Source: Bettongia penicillata ogilbyi (taxonomy: Eukaryota; Chordata; Mammalia; Diprotodontia; Potoroidae). Taken from it: 64,000 nt of DNA. Of the stretch, positions 1 to 11,352 are shown one piece after another. The DNA lies in the NCBI GenBank assembly GCA_023548195.1, contig JAJHZJ010000251.1, positions 1,674,001 through 1,738,000 on the forward strand, read 5' to 3'. The notes below the pieces were generated by a model. It was given only the letters and a program-made list of their open reading frames with translations, made no database searches and was not told where the DNA came from. How positions within the stretch are numbered: position 1 is the first letter of the stretch; the number at the start of each line of letters is the position of its first letter. Position numbers and translations under genes: made by a program.

Positions 1-330
1 CATTTAATTGTTAATAAATTTTATGTTAAATAACTTAAAATTAATTTAATACTAGGAGATTAGAGATTTTAAAAATACAGGGAGCTATAAACAACTATTT
101 ATATGAAAGGAACTTCCTTTAATTTATTAAATGAATTATATCCAATGTATTGAGATGGTGGCTCTGAGATAAGTTGATTAATTGAGATGTTGGCATTTTA
201 ATAATTAATGAGGAAATTTAATGGACATAGTATACAATGGTGGATGGTCAATCAATCTTGAAGGTAGGAAAACCTTTCCCTCAATTCTCTCCTCAAACAC
301 ATACTGTCTCTATAATTCTGGATAATTAAC
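1..330. other. Unassigned AT-rich sequence
   Basis: No repeat family or coding potential recognised. Confidence 0.4.
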
Positions 331-334
331 ATAA

Positions 335-465
335 ACTCTCTGTTCTAGGTCATTCTCTAAGATTATAAATTTTAGAGAAAGTTCTTACCTGCATTTTTGG
401 GGGCAGTTTCCTCACTTCACAGATACCTATACCAATGAAATAACAAGTCTAGTCCCCATAACCTA
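335..465 (+). repeat. SINE body fragment (family A)
   Basis: Contains the block 'ttcctcacttcacag...ctataccaatgaaat'. Similar blocks follow at 2268-2405 and 58115-58215, where the 58 kb copy also has a tRNA-like head. I cannot name the family; it looks like the 3' body of a marsupial tRNA-headed SINE. Confidence 0.4.
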
Positions 466-621
466 ATGAAGAAATATCCAAACATGGCCATGGACTATCT
501 TAGAACTTGGAACAATGAGCCTTAATTAGGTTAAATTAATAAGTAACATAGAAGATTGAACGAATTACAAATGAAGCTGAAAGACTTTTGTAACACCCAT
601 GGGATTTATCCATCTAACCTC

Positions 622-702
622 TTTGTATGCATGTATACATGTATGTATGTTCATGTGTGAACATATATACAAATATGTATGATACATGTTCACACATATG
701 GG
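622..702. repeat. Alternating purine/pyrimidine tract with inverted repeat
   Basis: A tgta/catg-rich stretch. The 12-bp arm 'atgtgtgaacat' at 653-664 is repeated in inverse orientation at 687-698, so a small hairpin is possible. Confidence 0.55.
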
Positions 703-1094
703 GAAACAATTAAAAATTATTGATATTGTCTTCACAACTAGTCATCTAAATTTTATACTACAGTCTCTTCTTATCTAAGTCTGTGTTTGTTTCTATTTCT
801 GCTTCTGTCTACAAGCACACACACACATACACATTAGTTGGAGACAAAATACATTATATTGTGATTGAAATTGGTATTGAGTAATGACTACTACTAGAGG
901 GATTTATATATTTTTTTCTTCTTCAACAGATTCTATATATCAGGATTCAAGACAACTGTTCATTGGAAAGGTTTCAATGAACAGTATAGGTCTTAGTAGT
1001 GCTATATCAACACTTTTGGGTTCAAAACTTTCCACATCAAAGTATGCTTTTGAAAATATTTATTTCATGTTATGAAAAAGCTACATTATATTTA

Positions 1095-1132
1095 GTGTGT
1101 GTGTGTATGTATGTGTGTGTATGCATATGTTT
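1095..1132. repeat. (TG)n microsatellite
   Basis: Interrupted TG/TATG repeats. Confidence 0.8.
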
Positions 1133-1139
1133 GCTTAAA

Positions 1140-2265
1140 GGCCTCTAGTAGCCCTTGAGAAGTCTGAGTTTTCCCTTATATATTTCAGATTGAATTTCTT
1201 TCTTTTGTCCAATGAATTTTCATTTCACCTCCAGTGATGAATTTAATAAAGAAGAGAGTAAGAATTTGGTATAGAATGTTAAATGATCCATTATAGGCAG
1301 CCTCAAATATATTAAAGAGTTATGTTCAGATAGGTTTTTTTTAGTTGGTTCTTGGGAACTCAGAACTATTTTCCATGCAGAGCCAGTGCTTTAAATAGTA
1401 ATACTTAAAGGATAGCCCACAAAAGACCATTTATACCATGATGCACCTAAAATGTAGTAACAGGAGGAATAACCAAAATCTGGGTCATTAAAAAGACAGT
1501 ATTATATCGCAAAGATAGTGTAGTCCACTCCCTTATTCAAGTTAATACCTAGTTTATCCAACATATATTTACTGATAGGTCAGTTCTATGGAATGCCCAT
1601 CCAACTGCATACCAAAATCTGAATCCAGACATTTTCAATTTACATGGCTTTTTTCTGTGAGAATAGACTGAACTCCTGAGTGATTGTGGACCTTGTTTAA
1701 GAGGTTTTCAGTTTATTAGGGTGATGACCTGGTTGGTACAATGCACCTGGAAGACCTCATTGTCTATTCATAATCTTTTTTCCATTGACACAAACATTCT
1801 TTATGACAATGAAGAACAGTTTTGGTGAGCATAAACCAGTGTTTTTCCCTGATTCATCACAGGATTGAAGAAAGCAATCTTTGTTATATTTTTCAAGGAA
1901 TTACATAATTTTAACATATGCATGGGAACATGTTGTCAGTGGAAAGTATTTAAGGTGACATTTTGCTATGTGGAATAAAATTATTTTTTTTTACAGTCAA
2001 TAAACAATAAATCCATGGGGAGCTTACAATCTCTATACCTTTCAGTCCATGGTCTGACTGTCAAGACATGATATATGATAGAAGAGGATTTATAAAAATG
2101 TATCTGTTCCATGTGTATGCTGTCATCAAAGATGTTCTCAATTTACATGTACATAATCCTCACCGATATTTTGTAGAGAGGAAAGCAATGTGTAATGGAA
2201 GAGAAGTCAACCTCAGAAACCAGAAACCTTGGCTCCAAGTACCAACTCTACCATATCCTCATGTG
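1140..2265. other. Unassigned sequence
   Basis: No family recognised. A 67-codon open frame at 2068-2271 has no recognisable domain and is probably chance. Confidence 0.35.
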
Positions 2266-2267
2266 GG

Positions 2268-2405
2268 CTAGTCATTTGGACTCAGTATCCTAGGCAGCTC
2301 TGGAAGACTCTAAATTGCAGAGCAGTGCTGGTCTATCCTGGTAAAGGGAGTTTTCTTACAGGAGAGTTCCTTATATTAGTGAAATCACAGATCTGAACCC
2401 TATCA
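2268..2405 (+). repeat. SINE body fragment (family A)
   Basis: The order is 'ctaggcagctctggaagactctaa', then a gcagag block, then 'agagttccttatattagtgaaatc'. It matches the block at 335-465 and 58115-58215 by eye. Confidence 0.45.
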
Positions 2406-2424
2406 ATGTGCTGTGCATAAACAG

Positions 2425-2690
2425 GGAAGGGAATAAATATTTACAAAAGCACCTGCTGTGTTTCAGTCACTTTGCTATATGCTTTACAAATATTTTCTTA
2501 TTTCATTCTCACAGCAACCCTGCAAGCTAGGTGCTGTTTCTCCACTAATTTATTTTACAGTGGAGGACTGGTGCAAACAGAGGTTAAATGATTTACCCAG
2601 ATCACAGAGCTAAGAAGCCTGTTAGGCAAAATTTGAACTCAAGTTTCCCTGTCTCCAAAACCAGCATTCTATTCACTGAGTCACCTAGCT
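2425..2690 (-). repeat. CORE-SINE (MIR/MAR1 type)
   Basis: Read on the minus strand it has a tRNA-like head (ending on + as 'attcactgagtcacctagct'), the conserved CORE block, and a 3' end seen on + as 'tttacaaatattttcttatttcattctcac'. It is close to full length and well preserved for this class. Confidence 0.8.
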
Positions 2691-2699
2691 AGGGTTAGA

Positions 2700-2870
2700 G
2701 ATACTATAGAACCTAGGGCTTAAATAGGGCAAACATTTTATTCAGAGTTGAAGATCTTGAAGACCAACAGAAAAAGCTAAGTGATTTGCCGGAGACTATA
2801 AAGTTAGTTACTGACAGAACTGGGATGATAATGCAGATCTTCTGATTTGAATGAAGTTCACTGTTCCTTT
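2700..2870 (-). repeat. Degraded MIR-type SINE fragment
   Basis: Contains 'ctaagtgatttgccggagac' followed by a weak tRNA-side match. It directly abuts the SINE at 2425-2690 in the same orientation. Confidence 0.45.
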
Positions 2871-3019
2871 CAGTGTATCTATACTTTTGTTTTTAAATGA
2901 GTATGTGCCTGAAACTATGCATTAAAGTAAGGTACTTATAAACAGATAAGAGAATTGTTTTTTGGATGAAACTTAGAATCTTGCTCAAGAAATTTTAGTA
3001 AAGTATAACCTCCTTTGTC

Positions 3020-3118
3020 CTTAAGGACAAGGAATTTTCCCTTTCTATCCCCTATCTCTTGCACTTAGCACAGATCCTTTTTAATAATAGGTGCTTAATA
3101 AATTTTTGTTAAAAGTGC
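3020..3118 (+). repeat. L2/MIR 3' end
   Basis: Shows the common mammalian terminal motif 'gcacttagcacag...taggtgcttaataaattt'. Confidence 0.65.
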
Positions 3119-3237
3119 TAAATGATATTGAAGAAACCTACTTTTTCACTCTGTAGAATCTTTCACACTAGGGAAAGTTGTTTGGTAACCCAATTTCCAG
3201 AGATTTAACACTGTTAGTATATTACTCACTTTTCCCT

Positions 3238-3455
3238 TGGGCATCTGGGTGGCAGAGTATACTGGAGTCAGAAAGACTCAACTTTTTGAGTTCAAACCTG
3301 GCTTTAGGCACTTACTAGTTGTGTGACTCTGGGAAGTCACTTCACCCTGTTTGCCTCAGTTTATCATCATGGCAAATCATTCCAGTATCTTTGCTAAGGG
3401 TCATGAAGAATCAGTTATGACTTAAAATGACCAAACAACATCACATTTCCTCTCA
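3238..3455 (+). repeat. tRNA-headed SINE with RTE-like tail (WSINE1-like)
   Basis: Begins 'gggcatctgggtggcagag', with an A/B-box-like tRNA region through 'gagttcaaacctggc', the usual 'gtgtgactctgggaagtcac' block, then the tail 'attccagtatctttgc' and 'gaagaatcagttatgactt'. Nearly full length. Similar copies lie at 16430-16600 and 59982-60231. Confidence 0.75.
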
Positions 3456-4740
3456 TTACTTTGTCAGTCATGTTGGGAATTTCAAAGAACAGAAGCATGT
3501 TTACAAACACCTCTACCTAACTCCAGGATTTGTTGATAACGTGCAAACTGCATTAGTGGATCACATAAAATATGCATGAAGGGTAGAGTATGTGCTTACT
3601 CCCACTCAATGACATCTTCATCCCCTGCTTTATCCTGCTCCAGGCTCATCAAGATGAATATGCATATAGCTGAATATTGAGTGATTCTAGATGGTCCCAT
3701 ATCAGAAGTAATTTTATCTTGAGCCTGGTAAAAAAATGTCTCTCAATTTGAGGTATATAATCTCTAATCACCAATGATGAATAGGTCAGATAAGGTTAAA
3801 CCCTGGGGTTGGTAATATCCCTTTGTAGTTGAGGGCTGCAATAACTCTGTCTCTATTTGCAAGTACCTCTGCTTACTTTGTGTGGGACTTGAGGTCACTC
3901 ACCTACGTTAATTTTGCTTTAAGTCTTATAAAACTTGAAGTAGCCCCTAATGAGGAAAGTAGAGGTGGTCAAAATAACTAAAAAAATTTCCATCTTGGAG
4001 TTGTACTTACTAGATTCTAAACAAAGCACAATCATTGTATGATATTTCCTGTTATTTTTCTTTAATTAAAACCGTATTGAATTCTCTTCACGTTTTGTAT
4101 TAAAAACAACAAACCAAATAAAATAGCTTCTGTGGGATGGGATGGGACATGGATATAGTACCCTTCTGTAAAATATATGGCTGCATTTCATTGAAGTATT
4201 AACTTCTTTTTCTCTTCATGTATCTTCTAAAGTAATTCTCAGAAGTAAACATTAGTTAATGTGTAAAATGTATTGATGCCTCAAGACAAACTGATATTGA
4301 AGTGGGAAGGAAAATAAATTATCCATTACTCTAACCTATCTATTTTCAATATGACCTAAATCCAAGATCCTTCTGAGAATAAGTTTTAATCTCATCCAAT
4401 TGCTCTTCTTTACTGCTTATTTGACATGATGTAGTAGCAGGATAAGATTCCACAAGCAATTGGAAATAAGGTAGAGTTTTTTGGAGCACTAGGCTAATGA
4501 GGCTAGGGTAGTGGGTACTATCTCCACAAGGATCAAGCAGCTTCACCCTGTTCTATAGCTACAGATTAACTTAGTCTTGAGTAGGTGCTTTGCAAGAGCC
4601 CTTAGCCAAAAGAAATGTTGTTAATTTAAAGGCTGGATATATACCTTTACTATGTGAATGAAAATGTATAAAGGTGGGTCGTATAAGAAAAGAGTTTAAT
4701 GTTGCAAGAAAAAAAAAACACTTGTAAAGAAGTTAAATAT
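3456..4740. other. Unassigned sequence
   Basis: About 1.3 kb with no repeat or coding signal that I recognise. Confidence 0.35.
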
Positions 4741-4743
4741 TCA

Positions 4744-4860
4744 TATATATATATACATATATACACACACACATACCCTTGCCCCCCACATATATGCATG
4801 TGTATACATGTATGTATGCATGTGTATATGTACATACATATATGTACACATGTGTGCATA
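4744..4860. repeat. TA/CA/TGTA microsatellite cluster
   Basis: Runs of atatac, acacac and tgtatgca. Open frames rich in Tyr/Ile/Cys/His on both strands here are artefacts of the repeat. Confidence 0.85.
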
Positions 4861-4861
4861 C

Positions 4862-5828
4862 TCTTCCAAACTTTTATTCAGCTGTTTTCCCACTTCCAAG
4901 CCAGTTTTGCCTTCTCTAGGCTAATCATCTCCATTTCCTTTTATCTGTCTTTTTGTAGTATGATTTTGAATCTTCTCTCTATCCTCACTAACATCTGAAT
5001 TGCCACCAACATGTCAGAATCTCTCCTAAAACGTATTTTCCTAAACAATATGTAATTTTGCAGATATGGGCTGAGGAGGAGAGAGAATGGTAGGCTACTG
5101 ACCAGTGATTTCCTGGTAAATGTTTAACAGACACTTATCTGGTGGGAGGGGAGGAATGCCCACATGACACATTTAAAGGTTTAATTTGCATTATTAACAT
5201 TTTCTCTATCACATTCTTAAGTCTAAACAATTAACAGAATGATAAATTAAACCCTGATTAGCTGTGTTTGTCAATTTCCAACATGTAAATGTTCCTCTTG
5301 AACATTTAACAAACAGCTCTCCTAAACTAGCATGAGTTGGTTCTAAAATACCATTACTTTTGCCTCCTTTGGATTGACCACTCTAATAATATCATTTTTA
5401 AAGCAGCTTCTTAGTTTCCCCATCATTTTTGACAAATCATTCTTGATATTTGCTAGTGTTCTGATCCAGATGAGCAAATGCAGTATTGTATACCAAATCT
5501 CTGAAATCTACCTACTCATTTTCTTCTCCACTGTTGCCAACTGTGTTTTGACTCAACTTTCCCTCTATGTTAGCAAGGAACTATTTCCTCTCAGACATAT
5601 TCTAATATATTGACATTAATTCTTCTGGTGATCATATTGCCTCAGGGCCTGTGCTTTTGTTGAATGTAAATATTTAACTTAGGGAGTAAAAGCCTTGAAA
5701 AAGCTGAACCAAAAATTGGATCAGCACTCTGCCCCACACATCACCATAGTCACTCTCACATCCTGTCTCTTTTTATAATCCCATAGCCCATTAAATGTCA
5801 ATATTTGCTCTGAGGGTACATCCATGAA
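4862..5828. other. Unassigned, pyrimidine-rich patches
   Basis: Pyrimidine-rich segments at 4862-5000 and 5350-5620 faintly resemble degraded L2 3' sequence, but not enough to call. Confidence 0.3.
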
Positions 5829-5829
5829 G

Positions 5830-6230
5830 TTTTATTGTGTTTAGGTAAATGGAAGTAAAAGTGTTGGTGATGAGGTCATGAGATGCACAATTCTTCAGAA
5901 GTAAATGATCCTTGCTGTTGCTGTTTCTATTTCCATTCCTCCCAAGGACTCTGCCATGTCTGGTAGTCTGAACCTACCCTAGCATTAACGTCATTCAGAA
6001 TCATAAGCTTATCTTGTTTTGGCACATTGATTATAAGGAACCCCAGGTCTTCTTAAAAATTTTCTTTTACCTTATAAGGGTTCATCATGGTAGGAACATA
6101 AGCACTAATGATGACAGCATGGCATTTTCCTGCAAGTGACAATCACATTGTCATGAGTCTGTCATTCACTCCTTTTCATAGACATACAAGTTTGTTGAGT
6201 AGATAGATTAGCTTTGATTACTCATTTTAG
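5830..6230 (-). mobile_element. LINE endonuclease-region fragment, inverted half
   Basis: Translating the minus strand, with frameshifts, gives a LINE apurinic-type endonuclease pattern: residues like VIISAYVPTM, a KENF*EDL stretch, then PKQDKLMIL.DVNARVGSD (the conserved GDFNARVG block). Several stops and frameshifts make it dead. It abuts the C-terminal part of the same LINE type in opposite orientation (6228-6860), the arrangement left by a 5' inversion. Confidence 0.7.
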
Positions 6231-6860
6231 TGTGCCAGTGAAACCCAGAGAGTATACCAATGCTATGCCAAGAAACTGAATCACTTCCATATGAATTATC
6301 TTAGGAACATTCTGAAGATCACCAGGCAGGATAAGATCCAAACATTGAAGTCCTTTGTTGAGCTAAACTACCAAACATTCAAACTTCACTACAGAAAATG
6401 CAACTATAGTGGGATGGTCATGTTTTTTTGAATGTCAAATGCAAACTTGCCTAAAAGACTATTTTATGGACAACTCACACAGGACAAGTGCTCACATGGT
6501 GATCAGAAAAAGCACATGGTTAGGGTATCTCTTAAGAACTTTGGACTTGATTGTATGGAATGAGAGACACTGGCACAGGATCACCAAGTATACCATTCCC
6601 TCATCAGAAAAAGTGCTATGCTCTATGACCACAGCAGAATTGAAGTAGCTCAAAAGAAATGCAAGATGCACATATTTAGAGAATCCACCCCAAATGTTCA
6701 GATGGACTATTTGTGCCTGCTCCTGTGGAGGGCATTTGGAGCTCATGTTGGTCTGATCAGCCACAGTCAGATGTACTGTAACTTGACTCTAATATAGTGA
6801 TGTCATTCTGGTCCTCTTCAAGAATGAAGGACGATAACAACCAACCAACCAGTATTAATG
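6228..6860 (+). mobile_element. LINE 3' end: RT C-terminus and zinc-finger tail
   Basis: The + strand translation, across frameshifts, shows VYQCYAKKLNHFHMN, then ITRQDKIQ, then a Gly-Gln-Lys-like region and a degraded tail where other members carry a C-x2-C ... IGLISH zinc finger; here 'GAHVGLISHSQ' survives near 6755. The 3' end is 'ggtcctcttcaagaatgaag' followed by caacc repeats. The same segment occurs in reverse at 54225-54605. RTE-X- or CR1-like; the family is unresolved. Confidence 0.7.
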
Positions 6861-7440
6861 TAAACTAAGTTCCTATTAAATGTTGGGAGTTATTTTTGGC
6901 TGACATCACATTTCTGATTGAAATTGAACTTACAATCCACAAAAAGGTCCTTAAATCTTTATTTTTTTATGCATAGATCATGGGGTATGAGTCAATGAAT
7001 CCTTCTTCCTTAGATTACATTTGGGTTTCTCTTTACTTGTAGGTAATACAGAACATGAGTATTAGATGCTCCCTCCCTGGTTCCAGCCCAATGTATAAAG
7101 AAGTTACTTCTGGGTCTGAGTGATTGAGGGGCGGGTACTATATACACATGAAGAGTCTTTTGGTTAACCAATGATCTAGAAAGAGTTAGAAGCAACTCAT
7201 GAATTGTAGAGTTGAAATTGAGTTCCATAAAAAAAAAAAAAAAAGAATGATTCCTTTGATCTATTTTATTTGTTTTCCTTCCTGGCAAGGATACCCATTC
7301 TTACCATTCTTGTTCATGTCTTCCTGGAAGCTTGTCCCATGGGGTGCCTCTAATAATCTGGATTCTGTCCTCACTTTCACCCAACTTTTCTTTCTGTCAT
7401 ATAGTTCCTTGATGAAATTGGTTCTTCTTCAGAGCCCCTC
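6861..7440. other. Unassigned sequence
   Basis: Includes a 15-bp A run near 7229-7243. No gene seen. Confidence 0.35.
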
Positions 7441-7790
7441 ATTGGTCATAGAATCTCAGGGTTCAGGAGCTGGAAGTGACCTCCAAGGTCATCTGACTTA
7501 ATCTCCTTCTGACAAGTGGTTATTTAATGTTTTCTTAAAGACCTCTAGAGAGAGGAGAACTACTATATCCTGAGATAGACCCTTTCATTCTTTGAGAAGT
7601 TTAATCACTGGAAATTTTGAACCTTCCAACATGAACTTGTGAGTCTCGGAATTTATGAATATGAATTTACCTGTATACCTATTAAATGCCATCTTCTTAG
7701 GTTCATCCCATAACTTTGGCCTTTTGGAATTTTGACTTTTTCATCCAATGTATGAGGTATACCTCCTTGTGAACTAATTAGAAATAGAAT
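7440..7790 (-). repeat. L3/CR1-type LINE fragment
   Basis: Blocks typical of the antisense CR1/L3 3' region appear in order: 'atagaatctcagggttcagg', 'gacctccaaggtcatctgac', 'gacaagtggttatttaatg', 'cttaaagacctctagag', 'taaatgccatcttcttag', and 'catccaatgtatgaggtata'. Old and gapped. Confidence 0.65.
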
Positions 7791-8352
7791 TTATGCACTT
7801 ATTCTACTCACTGATAAAAACAATCAAGCAGCATGTGTGTACATGAACAATTTCCTGGGATACTTTTCATGGTGCTAAAAACTGTTGAACGTTGTAGTTT
7901 GTTCTATTCTTTCTCCTTGATTTGAAGTTCCTGTTGGAGGTAGACTATGCAATCTACTGAGAAGCAAAGGAAACCTGGGGGAAGCTGATTCTAATTCTTG
8001 TTATAAGCCAAAGATAATAGTGTCTCCCCCGATAGCAGGAAATGCTAGAAAACTTACGTTGGGGTCTAGAAGCTCCTGAAACAGATGGAGGGGGAAAGAA
8101 TAGAAGAAGCACTTACTATAGCAGAAAAAAAAAAAAAAAACAATTGTAGTCAAAGTAAAGTATCACAAGAGTTAATTAATAAAGCATTTTTCCTTAGGAA
8201 ATGAGGTATTTTTTAGTTGTTATTGATGATGGGGAAATGATTATGAAAAAAGTAAGTCAGTGCCAATATCTATGACATTGGTGATGAGTAAACAAACAAA
8301 AAAGTTGAATGCATCAGCTAAAAGATGCTTTTATGAATTTTCTTTTGAAAAT
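7791..8352. other. Unassigned sequence before HAL1 copy 1
   Basis: Holds an A-rich run at about 8125-8141. No feature recognised. Confidence 0.35.
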
Positions 8353-8360
8353 GTTTTAAT
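8353..8360. repeat. Target-site duplication, left (HAL1 copy 1)
   Basis: GTTTTAAT, repeated exactly at 11231-11238. It is short, so chance cannot be excluded, but both copies sit precisely at the element ends. Confidence 0.65.
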
Positions 8361-8373
8361 CGGGGGGCAGAAT

Positions 8374-8384
8374 CAAGATGGCGG
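8374..8384 (+). promoter_or_regulatory. YY1-like site at 5' end of HAL1 copy 1
   Basis: CAAGATGGCGG lies 13 bp from the element start. In human L1 a YY1 site near the 5' end sets accurate transcription start; the same role here is inference. Confidence 0.55.
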
Positions 8385-8833
8385 AGTAGAAAGACTCACG
8401 TATGCGAGCTCCGAAACCACAGCCCATAGATTTAATGTAAGAAGAGCTCCCCACAAGTTCTGGATCACTGCAGGGTGTGCAGAAACACAGTGGAAGAGAT
8501 TTCCATTCCAGAGAGCCCTGGAGAGCCATCCCCAGGGTCCGTCATGCCCCAGAAAGCGGAGTCCACCCCAGCACTGCCCTGGCCACGCAGCCGAGAAGAG
8601 CAGATTGGAGCAGGCTTCAGGGACGGAACCTCTGGGGCCTGGAAGGTCCCTCCACTCACAGACGCTACAGGTCAGTGAGAGACATGTCTGAGCTGGCTGA
8701 GAGGGGAGCGGGGTGTCTCTGCGGCTCGGGCTACCTCGGGAGGAAGCAGCGGAGGCAGAGGCAGGGGCAGGAAGCGGCAGAGGCAGAGGCAGCAGTGGCG
8801 GCCCCCAGGACTCCCCGAGCAGGCAGGATCTTC

Positions 8834-8978
8834 ATTACTGAGAGTCTCTGCATAAACCACCTGAAGGAGCTGAGCCTGGGAGACGGCCCTGCCCCACCCC
8901 GCTCCATTACTGAAGGTCTCTGCATAAAGCCCCTGAGGGAGCTGAGCCTGGGAGGCAGCCCTGCCCCCACCCTAGCAC
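8834..8978 (+). repeat. 5' UTR tandem repeat, two ~72-bp units
   Basis: Unit 1 starts 'attactgagagtctctgcat' at 8834 and unit 2 'attactgaaggtctctgcat' at 8906. Both run through 'gagctgagcctgggag' and a gccctgcccc block. Copy 4 has three such units on the opposite strand. Confidence 0.8.
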
Positions 8979-9115
8979 CAGAACTTAAGCTCACATTGAA
9001 TAGCAGCCTCTCCTGCCACGAGAAGACCATTTGAATCTCAGACCCCAAGCACTAGCTGGGTGGATCCAGGCGGGGGTGGACAGGAATCTCAGAAGTCAAG
9101 TAACTGGCTGGGAAA

Positions 9116-10209
9116 ATGCCCAGAAAAGAGAAGAAAAATAAGACTATAGAGAGCTTTTTTGAGCAGATGCAAATGATCACACCTTTCAGATCTGATGACG
9201 AGGAGATATTCTTGCCATCAGTGAAAGATGTGGAGGGACCTCTGTATCCCAGACATCCCAGGGGGACGTCGGGGGGGCTCAGGCCTTGGAAGAGCTCAAA
9301 AAGGATTTTGAAAATCAAGTTAGACAGGTGGAGGAAAAACTGGGAAGAGAAATGAGAGAGATGCAAGAAAAGTATGAAAAATGGGTCAATACCTTGGTAA
9401 AGGAGACCCAAAAAAATGCTGAAGAAAAGAACACCTTGAAAAATAGGCTCACTCAACTGGCAAAAGAGGTTCAAAAAGCCAATGAGGAGAAGAATGCTTT
9501 CAAAAGCAGAATTAGCCAAATGGAAAAAGAGGTTCAAAAGCTCACTGAAGAGAATAGTTCTCCCAAAATTAGAATGGAACAGATGAGGTCTAATGACTTT
9601 AAGAGAAACCAAGAAATCACCAAACAAAACCAAAAGAATGAAAAAATGGAAGGTAATGTGAAATGTCTCATGGGAAAAACAACTGACCTGGAAAACAGAT
9701 CCAGGAGAGACAATTTAAAAATTATGGGACTAGCTGAAAGTCATGATCAAAAAAAGATCCTAGATATCTTCCATGAAATTATCAAGGAAAACTGCCCTGA
9801 CATTCTACAACCAGAGGGCAAAATAAGCATTGAAAGAATCCATCGATCACCACCTGAAAGAGATCCAAAAAGAGAAACTCCTAGGAACATTGTGGCCAAA
9901 TTCCAGAATTCCCAGGTCAAGGAGAAAATCTTGCAAGCAGCTAGAAAGAAACAATTCCAGTACTGTGGAAATACAATCAGGATAACTCAAGATCTAGCAG
10001 CTTCTACATTAAGGGATCAAAGGGTATGGAATAGGATACTCCAGAAGTCAAAGGAACTAGGACTCAAACCAAGAATCACCTACCCAGCAAAACTGAGTAT
10101 AATACTTCAGGGTAAAATATGGTCTTTCAATGAAACAGAGGACTTTCAAACATTCTTGATGAAAAGAGCAGAGCAGAAAAGAAAATTTGACTTTCAAACA
10201 CAAGAATGA
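9116..10209 (+). pseudogene. HAL1 ORF1 with one frameshift (copy 1)
   Basis: Encodes an L1 ORF1-type RNA-binding chaperone: a short basic N-terminus (MPRKEKKNKTIESFF), a long heptad coiled coil, an RRM-like part (NRSRRDNLKIMG), and a C-terminal domain ending KRKFDFQTQE. Compared with intact copy 4 it has a 4-bp deletion near 9238, just upstream of the coiled coil, which shifts the frame; the main frame resumes by 9286 and stays open to the stop. A separate in-frame loss of one codon lies at about 9762. The open 307-codon part is roughly 90% identical to copy 4 by eye. The start is chosen by alignment with copy 4. Confidence 0.85.
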
Positions 10210-10341
10210 GAAGCATGAAAATAAACAGCAAAGAGAAGTCTTAAGGGACTTACCAGAAGTGAACTGTTTCCATTCCTACATGGAAAGACAATATTTGTAA
10301 CTCTTTAAAACTTTTCAGTATCTGGGTAGTTGGTGGGTCCA

Positions 10342-10396
10342 TACACACACATGTACACGCATGCACACACACACATATACACATGCACACACATAC
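10342..10396. repeat. (CA)n tract in HAL1 3' UTR
   Basis: Interrupted CA/TGCA repeats. The matching TG tract in copy 4 lies at 30808-30866, so the tract is part of the family's 3' UTR. Confidence 0.8.
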
Positions 10397-11238
10397 AGAG
10401 ACAGAGAGCACAGATTGAATTGAATAGGATTGGACCATATCTTCAAAGAAATTAAGGTCCATGGTGAGAGAGAAATATAGTGGGAGGAAAGAGGGTGAAA
10501 TGGAATGGGGTAATTATATGTCATTTAAGAGGCAAGTAGGAGACTTTTTAGTGGAGGGAAAAAGGAGAGCTGAGAAAAAAAAAAAAATAAGTTTACCCTC
10601 ATCACATTTGACTAAAGGAAGGAATAAAATGCACACTCATTTTGGTATGAAAACCTATCTTACAGTATAGGAAATTGGGGGAGAAGGAGATAAGCAAGGG
10701 GGGGATGATGGAAGGGAGGGCAATGGGAGGAGGGAGCAATTTGAAGTCAACACTCGGGGAGGGATAGGATCAAAAGATAGAAGAGAAACAATGAGGGGCA
10801 GGATAGGATGGAGGGTAATTCAGTTAGTCTTACACAACACGACTATTATGGAAGTCATTTGCAAAACTACAAAAATATGGTCTATATTGAATTGCCTGCT
10901 TTCCCAAAGGGAATGGATGGGGAGGGAGGGATGGGAAGAATTTGGAACTCAAAGTTTTAGGAACAACTGTTTAGTATTGTTGTTCCTACTAGGAAATAAG
11001 ACATACAGTTAATGAGGAATAGAAAGTCATCTGGCCCTACAAGACAAAAAAGAAGATGGGGACAAGAGAAGGGAGGGATGACAAAAGAGAGGGCAGATTG
11101 GAGATAGGGAAAATTAGATTGCTTGGTGTATTGGGGTGTGGGGAGGGGAGAAAAGGGGAGAAAATTTGGAACCCAAAATTTTGTGAAAATGAATGTAAAA
11201 AGTTAAATAAATAAATATTTCCTAAAAAAAGTTTTAAT

Positions 11239-11352
11239 GATTAGAATTAAGTTCATAAGAGAAATTGTGCCAGTGCAGTGCAAAGGTTACTAGACTTGGT
11301 GATGGACAATTTGGGAACACATTGAATCTTGTTTTACCTCTGTGATGATGGA
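11239..11352. other. Spacer between two tail-to-tail HAL1 elements
   Basis: About 114 bp of unassigned sequence between the right duplication of copy 1 and the left duplication of copy 2. Confidence 0.6.

Larger units (their letters stand above)
8361..11230 (+). mobile_element. HAL1 (half-L1) copy 1, full length
   Basis: A complete ORF1-only L1 derivative of about 2.87 kb, bounded by the 8-bp direct repeat GTTTTAAT at 8353-8360 and 11231-11238. The order is a GC-rich 5' UTR beginning 'cggggggcagaatcaagatg' (8361-9115), ORF1 (9116-10209, one frameshift), then a 3' UTR of about 1 kb with a CA tract, purine-rich stretches and a 3' end in taaataaataaat. There is no ORF2 sequence between ORF1 and the 3' UTR, as in HAL1 families known from several mammals including marsupials. 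It closely resembles copy 4 (29967-32938), so both belong to the younger of two subfamilies here. Mobility would require L1 reverse transcriptase in trans. Confidence 0.88.

Noticed and set aside
2068..2271. 67-codon frame MIYDRRGF...
   Set aside because: No domain, no splice or promoter context; length is within chance for this base composition.
4650..4998. His/Cys/Tyr-rich frames on both strands
   Set aside because: Product of mixed TA/CA repeats.
8260..9048. Several overlapping open frames of 60-185 codons on both strands
   Set aside because: They lie in the GC-rich HAL1 5' UTR, where few stop codons are expected by chance; none matches a known domain and the frames are not shared with copy 4.
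9052..9633. 193-codon frame on the minus strand
   Set aside because: Antisense shadow of ORF1 in HAL1 copy 1.
10250..10524. Cys/Val-rich frames
   Set aside because: Antisense reading of the CA tract in the HAL1 3' UTR.
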